Below, one piece after another: positions 4,059 through 7,623 of a stretch of 7,623 nucleotides of DNA (the first letter of the stretch is position 1; every line of letters starts with the position of its first letter). This DNA comes from Nitrososphaerales archaeon (GTDB lineage: Archaea; Thermoproteota; Nitrososphaeria; Nitrososphaerales; Gagatemarchaeaceae): assembly GCA_030044375.1 (NCBI GenBank), contig JASHVX010000098.1, positions 1 through 7,623 on the forward strand, read 5' to 3'. The notes below the pieces were generated by a model. It did no database searches, was not told the DNA's origin, and saw only the letters and a list, made by a program, of their open reading frames with translations. The position numbers and the translations under genes are program-made.

Positions 4059-5720
4059 TTGATAAGCGCCGCCGACACGCTCGAAGTCGTACTGATACTG
4101 GGAGGCGCTATCGGGGCCGCCTGGCTGGTCTCCCCTTACCTCACGCGCGTCTACAAGCGCGCCCCTGGCAGGCTAGACAGGTTCCTCGACCCCATAGAGA
4201 ACAGGATCTACAGGCTCGTCGGCGTTGACGCCGAGCATGGCATGGGATGGAAGGAGTACTTCCTGGTAGGCCTCGCCATCAACGTCGTCCAGATGGTCCT
4301 GGCCTTCGTCGTCCTGACCTTCCAGGGCTCGCTCCCGCTCAACCCTCAGGGCTTCCACGGCCTCAGCTGGGACCTGGCGTTCAACACGGTCATCTCCTTC
4401 GCCACCAACACCAACCTGCAGCACTACGCCGGGGAGGTCACCCTATCCTACTTCAGCCAGATGACAGCCATCCAGTTCCTGCAGTTCACCTCTGCGGCTA
4501 CGGGCATGTGCATGGGCGTGGCCATGGTGAGAGGGTTCGTCGCGGGCTCTAAGGACATGGGCAACTTCTACGTCGACTTCGTCAGGACGCTCACGCGCGT
4601 CCTCATCCCCTTCTGCCTCGTCGCTGCCGTCGTCCTGGTCGCGATGGGCGTCCCCCAGACCCTCAGCGGCTACCACTCGGTGACGACAGTCGAGGGGGCC
4701 ACCCAGTCGATACTCGTCGGGCCCGTCGCCTCCCTCGTCGCCATAATGCAGATGGGGACGAACGGCGGCGGATACTACGGCGCGAACTCCGCCTACCCGT
4801 TCATGAACCCCAGTCCAGTCTCGAACATATTCGAGATAGAGCTGATGCTCTTCCTCCCCACGGCCCTCGTCTTCGTCTTCGGGGAGCTTCTCGGCAAGAG
4901 GCGCGAGTCCAGGCCCATCCTCATCGGCGCCTACGGGCTCTTCGCGATCGACCTGGCCATAGCCTTCATCCCGAACCCCCCTTCCATAGCGACCGGGATC
5001 GAGACGAGGATAGGGGGCTTCATGTCGGTCTTCTGGACTGTCGTGACCACGGCGGTCACCACAGGCTCGGTCAACACGACCTTGTCGGCGATGCATCCGC
5101 TCGTCATACTCGCGGCCTTCATGGGCATGTTGATCCAGTCAACGCCCGGCGGCAAGGGGGTCGGGCTGATGTACATGGTGATGTACATCGTCATCACCAT
5201 CTTCGTGGTCGGGCTGATGTCGGGGAGGACGCCAGAGTATCTGGGGATGAAGATCACCAGCAGGGACGTCAAGCTCGTCATGGTGGCGTTCCTCATCCAC
5301 CCTCTCATCATCCTGGTCCCGACAATCGCTGCCTACGCCACAGGGGCCGCCCAGGCCGTGGTCGGTTCGAACGCGGGCGCCGTCGGCTTCACGCAGATAC
5401 TCTACGAGTTCACCAGCGCGGCGTCCAACAACGGCTCGGACTTCCTCGGGACGGCCGCGAACACCGTATTCTTCAACGTCTCCACCGCGGTCGTGATCTT
5501 CGTCGGCAGGTACGCGCCGATAGGGATCCTCATGGCGCTGGGAGGGTCGATGATGGGGAGGGCGAGGAGCGCGGTGTCCGGCCTGAGGACCGACAGCCTC
5601 ACCTTCTCGATAGTGCTGATCGGCAGCATACTGATACTCGTCGTGCTCACCTTCTTCCCATTCCTCGTGCTCGGCCCGATAAGCTCCTTCCTCCAAGGGA
5701 ACGTGAACGGACTTGGCTAG
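4059..5720 (+). CDS. kdpA: Potassium-transporting ATPase subunit A (KdpA)
   Basis: 553 residues, close to the ~557 of E. coli KdpA. It is the K+-binding, channel-like membrane subunit of the KdpFABC pump, related to SKT transporters with four pore-loop repeats. The loops are visible: P1 TNTNLQHYAGE (116-126), P2 MGTNGGGYYGANSAYPF (232-248), P3 TTGSVN (334-339), P4 TSAASNNGSDFLG (452-464). The family signature SGRTPEYLGMKI is at 388-399. About ten hydrophobic helices are spread along the chain. P3 is unusual: the HDS and LGG residues that follow this loop in well-studied bacterial KdpA are replaced (NTTLSAMHPLVILAAF), and the usual GGVGSGLYG reads PGGKGVGLMYM. TTG start with GGAGG 9 bases upstream; the ATG at 4039 leads to a stop and is not used. 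No kdpF-like small gene precedes it. kdpB follows directly and may overlap by 8 bp. Identity is certain; the significance of the P3 change is not. Confidence 0.97.
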   Translation: MISAADTLEVVLILGGAIGAAWLVSPYLTRVYKRAPGRLDRFLDPIENRIYRLVGVDAEHGMGWKEYFLVGLAINVVQMVLAFVVLTFQGSLPLNPQGFHGLSWDLAFNTVISFATNTNLQHYAGEVTLSYFSQMTAIQFLQFTSAATGMCMGVAMVRGFVAGSKDMGNFYVDFVRTLTRVLIPFCLVAAVVLVAMGVPQTLSGYHSVTTVEGATQSILVGPVASLVAIMQMGTNGGGYYGANSAYPFMNPSPVSNIFEIELMLFLPTALVFVFGELLGKRRESRPILIGAYGLFAIDLAIAFIPNPPSIATGIETRIGGFMSVFWTVVTTAVTTGSVNTTLSAMHPLVILAAFMGMLIQSTPGGKGVGLMYMVMYIVITIFVVGLMSGRTPEYLGMKITSRDVKLVMVAFLIHPLIILVPTIAAYATGAAQAVVGSNAGAVGFTQILYEFTSAASNNGSDFLGTAANTVFFNVSTAVVIFVGRYAPIGILMALGGSMMGRARSAVSGLRTDSLTFSIVLIGSILILVVLTFFPFLVLGPISSFLQGNVNGLG

Positions 5721-5742
5721 CGCGAAGAGCGGCGACCGTCGG

Positions 5743-7623
5743 ATGCCGCTGACCCGCAGCGTCCTGAAGGACTCGGTCGTCCGCCTAAGCCCGGCGTCGC
5801 TCATCTCCAACCCCGTGATGCTCGTCGTCGAGGCCACCTTCTTCATCGTCGCCGCCATGGCGGCCTATCCGCAGGGCTTCGGGCCGCTCGCCACGCCGGG
5901 GAAGCAGGCGTTCTACGTCCTCGTCTCGGCGATACTACTGATAACGGTCTGGTTCAGCACTCTCTCCGACTCGCTGGCTGAGCAGCAGGCGCGCAACACT
6001 GCGAGCAGCCTCCGGAGGCTGGAGACCGAGGTCGTCAGCAGGAAGGTGGTAAAGGAAGGCTGGAGCTCAGAGACAGTGCCTACGAGGTCGGCCGACCTGC
6101 GAAAGGGGGACGTCGTCCTGCTGGAGAAGGGAGAGACGGTCCCGATCGACTCGGAGGTCCTCGAAGGGATAGCCATGGTCGACGAGTCGCTGCTGACGGG
6201 GGAGTCGGCTCCCGTCAGGAAGGCGCCCGGCGACCCTCTCATAGGGGGCTCGCAGGTCGTCAGCGACACCCTGACGGTAAAGGTCTCGGTGAACCCTGGT
6301 GAGACGTTCATAGACCAGATGATACGCATGGTCGAGTCCTCGAAGAGGCCGAAGACGCCGAACGAGGAGGCGGTCACCATGGTCCTGCTCGGCCTTACGG
6401 CGATCTTCACTATCATCATCCTCTCGCTACTCGGGCTCTCGCTCGCGCTCGGCCTCGGGGCCGACCTGTCCGTCCTGATAGCGCTGTACGTGTGCCTCCT
6501 GCCCACGACGATTGGCGCCCTCCTGCCTGCGATCGGCCTGTCAGGCATGTCGCGCCTCTACGCGAACAGGATCGTCGCGAAGTCGGGGAGGGCCGTGGAG
6601 ACGGCCGGCGACGTCGACGCCATCCTGCTCGACAAGACGGGGACAATCACGGTCGGGAACAGGAGGGCGACCGAGTTCATACCCTTCGAGGGGCACACGC
6701 CCAGGGAGGTCGGGGAGGCGTCCTTCCTCGCCTCGTGGTACGACGACACGCCAGAGGGGAGGAGCATCATCGGGCTGGCATACGACAGCGGGTTCATCCC
6801 TAGGGAGCTCAACACCCTCGAGCTCTCACAGGTCTATCAGTTCTCTGCCGCCACGCGGACCAGCGGAGTGAAGATCAACAGGAACGTCGCCGTCAGCCTC
6901 CCGAAGGGGATCGAGGAGGGCGACAGGAGGAGGCTGAGAAGGAAGGCGGCCGAGGCGTACCAGGGGCAGGGAGACTCCCCTGAAATCGAGGTCATCAAGG
7001 GCGCCCCAGACTCGATGAGGGCGCGGCTCTCGCCTCTCCCGCTCCGGTACGACGAGCTCGTAGACGGCGTCTCCAGCTCGGGCGAGACTCCGATCGTGGT
7101 CGCGAAGGACGGCGCGGCCTTGGGCATAATACGCCTGAAGGACGTCCTCAAGGAGGGCATCAGAGAGAAGATCATGGCCGTAAAGGCGATGGAGATACGG
7201 CCGGTGATGATCACGGGTGACCAGCCCCTCACGGCGAAGAGCATAGCCTCGGAGGTGGGGATCGACGAGTACGTCCCGCAGGCGAAGCCCGAGATGAAGT
7301 ACGGGATCGTCAGGAAAGAGCAGGCCGACTCGCGGATAGTGGCGATGATAGGCGACGGCACGAACGACGCCCCCGCCCTCGCCGTCGCCGACGTCGGGCT
7401 GGCCATGAACTCCGGGACCGAGGCCGCGAAGGAGGCGGCGAACATGGTCGACCTCGAGTCGAACCCGGCCAAGGTGATCGAGGTCGTCATGCTGGGCAAG
7501 CAGCTCCTCATGACCCGCGGGGCTGTCACTGCCTTCAGCATAGCCAACGACGTCGCGAAGTACTTCGCTATAGTGCCCGTGCTCTTCGCGGCGACACTCC
7601 CGCAGCTCAAGGCCCTGAACATC
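5743..7623 (+). CDS. kdpB: Potassium-transporting P-type ATPase subunit B (KdpB), 3' end missing
   Basis: 627 codons are present; roughly 55 residues (the last helices) lie beyond the window. KdpB hydrolyses ATP to drive K+ through KdpA. Numbered from the ATG at 5743: membrane helices at about 25-42 and 57-72; actuator-domain loop LTGESAPV (151-158), whose Ser155 corresponds to the inhibitory phosphoserine of E. coli KdpB; TM4 motif CLLPTTIG (251-258); phosphorylation motif DKTGTIT with Asp297; nucleotide-domain Phe367 and Lys419 (VIKGAPDS); hinge motif GDGTNDAPALA (537-547); and SIANDVAKYFAI with Asp603 and Lys606, the charged TM5 pair that couples KdpB to K+. All catalytic residues are intact. 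About 30 extra residues (around 381-416, very Arg/Lys/Glu-rich) are inserted in the nucleotide-binding domain relative to E. coli. The start is uncertain: a TTG at 5713 overlapping the kdpA stop would add ten residues and put the phosphorylated Asp at 307, exactly as in E. coli. Neither start has a Shine-Dalgarno. Confidence 0.97.
   Translation, partial: MPLTRSVLKDSVVRLSPASLISNPVMLVVEATFFIVAAMAAYPQGFGPLATPGKQAFYVLVSAILLITVWFSTLSDSLAEQQARNTASSLRRLETEVVSRKVVKEGWSSETVPTRSADLRKGDVVLLEKGETVPIDSEVLEGIAMVDESLLTGESAPVRKAPGDPLIGGSQVVSDTLTVKVSVNPGETFIDQMIRMVESSKRPKTPNEEAVTMVLLGLTAIFTIIILSLLGLSLALGLGADLSVLIALYVCLLPTTIGALLPAIGLSGMSRLYANRIVAKSGRAVETAGDVDAILLDKTGTITVGNRRATEFIPFEGHTPREVGEASFLASWYDDTPEGRSIIGLAYDSGFIPRELNTLELSQVYQFSAATRTSGVKINRNVAVSLPKGIEEGDRRRLRRKAAEAYQGQGDSPEIEVIKGAPDSMRARLSPLPLRYDELVDGVSSSGETPIVVAKDGAALGIIRLKDVLKEGIREKIMAVKAMEIRPVMITGDQPLTAKSIASEVGIDEYVPQAKPEMKYGIVRKEQADSRIVAMIGDGTNDAPALAVADVGLAMNSGTEAAKEAANMVDLESNPAKVIEVVMLGKQLLMTRGAVTAFSIANDVAKYFAIVPVLFAATLPQLKALNI

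Noticed and set aside
4443..5096. Long minus-strand open frame (217 codons) opposite kdpA
   Set aside because: It is antisense to a certain kdpA frame, is rich in Arg/Asp/Gly/His as expected of a GC-rich shadow, and has no domain or membrane pattern.
5139..5858. Minus-strand open frame (239 codons) across the kdpA-kdpB junction
   Set aside because: Low-complexity charged translation mirroring high-GC codons of kdpA and kdpB; no start signal or family resemblance.
6837..7622. Minus-strand open frame (261 codons) opposite kdpB
   Set aside because: Ser/Ala/Thr-rich shadow of the conserved KdpB P-domain, which is unambiguous on the plus strand.

Overview
The window looks archaeal. Start codons are preceded by A/T-rich TATA-like boxes at about -29 to -36 with very short or no leaders. 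Three of the five main genes need a TTG start. High-GC genes combine NNC/NNG wobble with frequent AGG and ATA codons, and the accessory genes encode secreted proteins rich in N-X-S/T sequons. I cannot place it to phylum with confidence; a thermoproteotal/thaumarchaeal or thermoplasmatotal origin would fit.

Layout. (1) Bases 1-553, minus strand: the first 184 codons of a major facilitator superfamily transporter that runs off the left edge, with its own promoter and a 10-bp palindrome next to it. (2) Bases 554-954: no gene seen, but direct repeats and two adjoining stem-loops. (3) Bases 955-3271, minus strand: a lower-GC accessory block of two overlapping genes for exported proteins. The first is a 233-residue membrane-anchored or secreted orphan. 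The second is a ~468-residue secreted protein made of an unrecognised cysteine-rich N-terminal region, an Ig-like domain and a divergent InlB B-type repeat. The reading frame stays open for 76 codons beyond its TGA stop. (4) Bases 3383-3562, minus strand: the decayed C-terminal end of a DDE transposase, just outside the promoter of the secreted-protein pair. (5) Bases 3600-7623, plus strand: a high-GC block with a stand-alone Lrp/AsnC-type effector-binding (RAM) protein, then kdpA (complete) and kdpB (cut by the right edge), encoding the channel-like and P-type ATPase subunits of the high-affinity K+ pump.

How they work together. KdpA and KdpB form the core of one ATP-driven K+ importer; kdpC should lie to the right of the window, and no kdpF is visible upstream. 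The RAM protein sits 58 bp ahead of kdpA on the same strand with no obvious promoter between, so cotranscription and a regulatory link are possible but unproven. The secreted pair is probably one transcription unit, and its base composition and the nearby transposase scar suggest a horizontally acquired or rapidly evolving surface module.
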